A DNA stretch of 64,000 bases from Bordetella genomosp. 2. Lineage in GTDB: Bacteria > Pseudomonadota > Gammaproteobacteria > Burkholderiales > Burkholderiaceae_B. A model generated the notes under the pieces. The model worked only from the letters and a program-made list of their open reading frames with translations. It was not told the DNA's origin and made no database searches. Position 1 is the first letter of the stretch. Each line of letters opens with the position of its first letter. The DNA lies in the NCBI RefSeq assembly GCF_002261345.1, contig NZ_NEVT01000006.1, positions 62,001 to 126,000 on the forward strand. The letters are read 5' to 3'. The translations under genes were made by a program, and so were the position numbers. Of this stretch, positions 63,793-64,000 are shown piece after piece.

Positions 63793-64000
63793 TCATGCCA
63801 ACGCAGGTCTTGTGGTTTTCATCCTATTAACGAAATCTTGCACAGCCTTCAACGAAAATAAGGTGGACTCATCGTCAAAATGAAAAGGTGTTGGGGACCA
63901 GATATGGTTATCCGGGCATTTTCTCATGTTGCCATACTCAATGAATTGGGCTGATGACAGAGATTTACGTTGAACGGCAAACATCTGGTCAAACATTTCA
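63793..64000 (-). CDS. 3' end of an unidentified gene, truncated by the window edge
   Basis: A leftward frame is open from the right edge to a stop at 63793-63795. Its visible part includes GNMRKCPDNHIWSPTPFHFDDESTLFSLKAVQDFVNR. It is convergent with the CgeB-like gene. The AT-rich composition matches the capsule locus, and it is probably the tail of another capsule gene, but I recognise no family. Confidence 0.4.
   Translation of the reverse strand, partial: EMFDQMFAVQRKSLSSAQFIEYGNMRKCPDNHIWSPTPFHFDDESTLFSLKAVQDFVNRMKTTRPALA

Overview
The window is about 64 kb of high-GC DNA whose gene content and order point to Bordetella, probably the B. bronchiseptica/parapertussis/pertussis group. The pointers are spoT-rpoZ-gmk, yicC/rph, rdgB-hemW, glnA-ntrB-ntrC, fbpABC, recG-oxyR-dps and a group 2-type capsule locus. 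Species cannot be fixed from sequence alone. No insertion sequence, tRNA, rRNA or CRISPR array was seen. The first ~48 kb is ordinary dense beta-proteobacterial chromosome. The last ~14 kb is the capsule locus, and its export genes (about 58.9-64 kb) are visibly more AT-rich than the rest.

Layout. 0-8 kb: spoT start, rpoZ, gmk, a TsdA/TsdB-like dihaem cytochrome pair, an SDR, an NlpC/P60 hydrolase, AMP nucleosidase and a HipBA toxin-antitoxin pair with two matching operators. 8-13 kb: a 23-codon mini-gene, galU, a DMT transporter, a ChaA-type antiporter, small membrane or proline-rich proteins, and yicC. 13-26 kb: rph, an acyl-CoA dehydrogenase/MmgE pair with a divergent LysR regulator, a chemoreceptor, rdgB, hemW, and glnA-ntrB-ntrC behind a sigma-54 promoter with two NtrC boxes. 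26-39 kb: a repeat-rich intergenic region, LysR and two pirins, the Fur-linked ferric ABC system fbpABC, ferredoxin-NADP reductase, an amino-acid permease, and an AtuA-like/tripartite-tricarboxylate binding protein operon with a divergent LysR. 39-46.5 kb: ridA, recG, oxyR, dps and a WcbP/WcbQ-like pair.

Capsule region (46.5-64 kb). The leftward cluster kpsM-kpsT-kpsE-wza-kpsC-kpsS is followed by an uncharacterised 510-residue protein and two glycosyltransferases, and it ends at a strong terminator. Next come a 658-bp AT-rich, hairpin-rich intergenic segment, a single-gene unit for a Hint (hedgehog/intein-type) domain protein with its own terminator, and manC carrying an internal duplication. 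KpsMT/KpsE/Wza form the export channel and KpsC/KpsS build the Kdo-lipid linker. ManC would supply GDP-mannose, and the glycosyltransferases and the divergent CgeB-like gene are candidates for polymer synthesis.

The most unusual content: (i) the Hint protein and, ~3.7 kb away, a 510-residue protein that aligns to it without gaps through the Hint core but lacks the catalytic Cys and His, which suggests an active/inactive pair tied to the capsule; (ii) ManC with a ~98-residue tandem duplication; (iii) two families of intergenic hairpin repeats with covarying stems, one with a conserved ~70-bp loop and unrelated arms.
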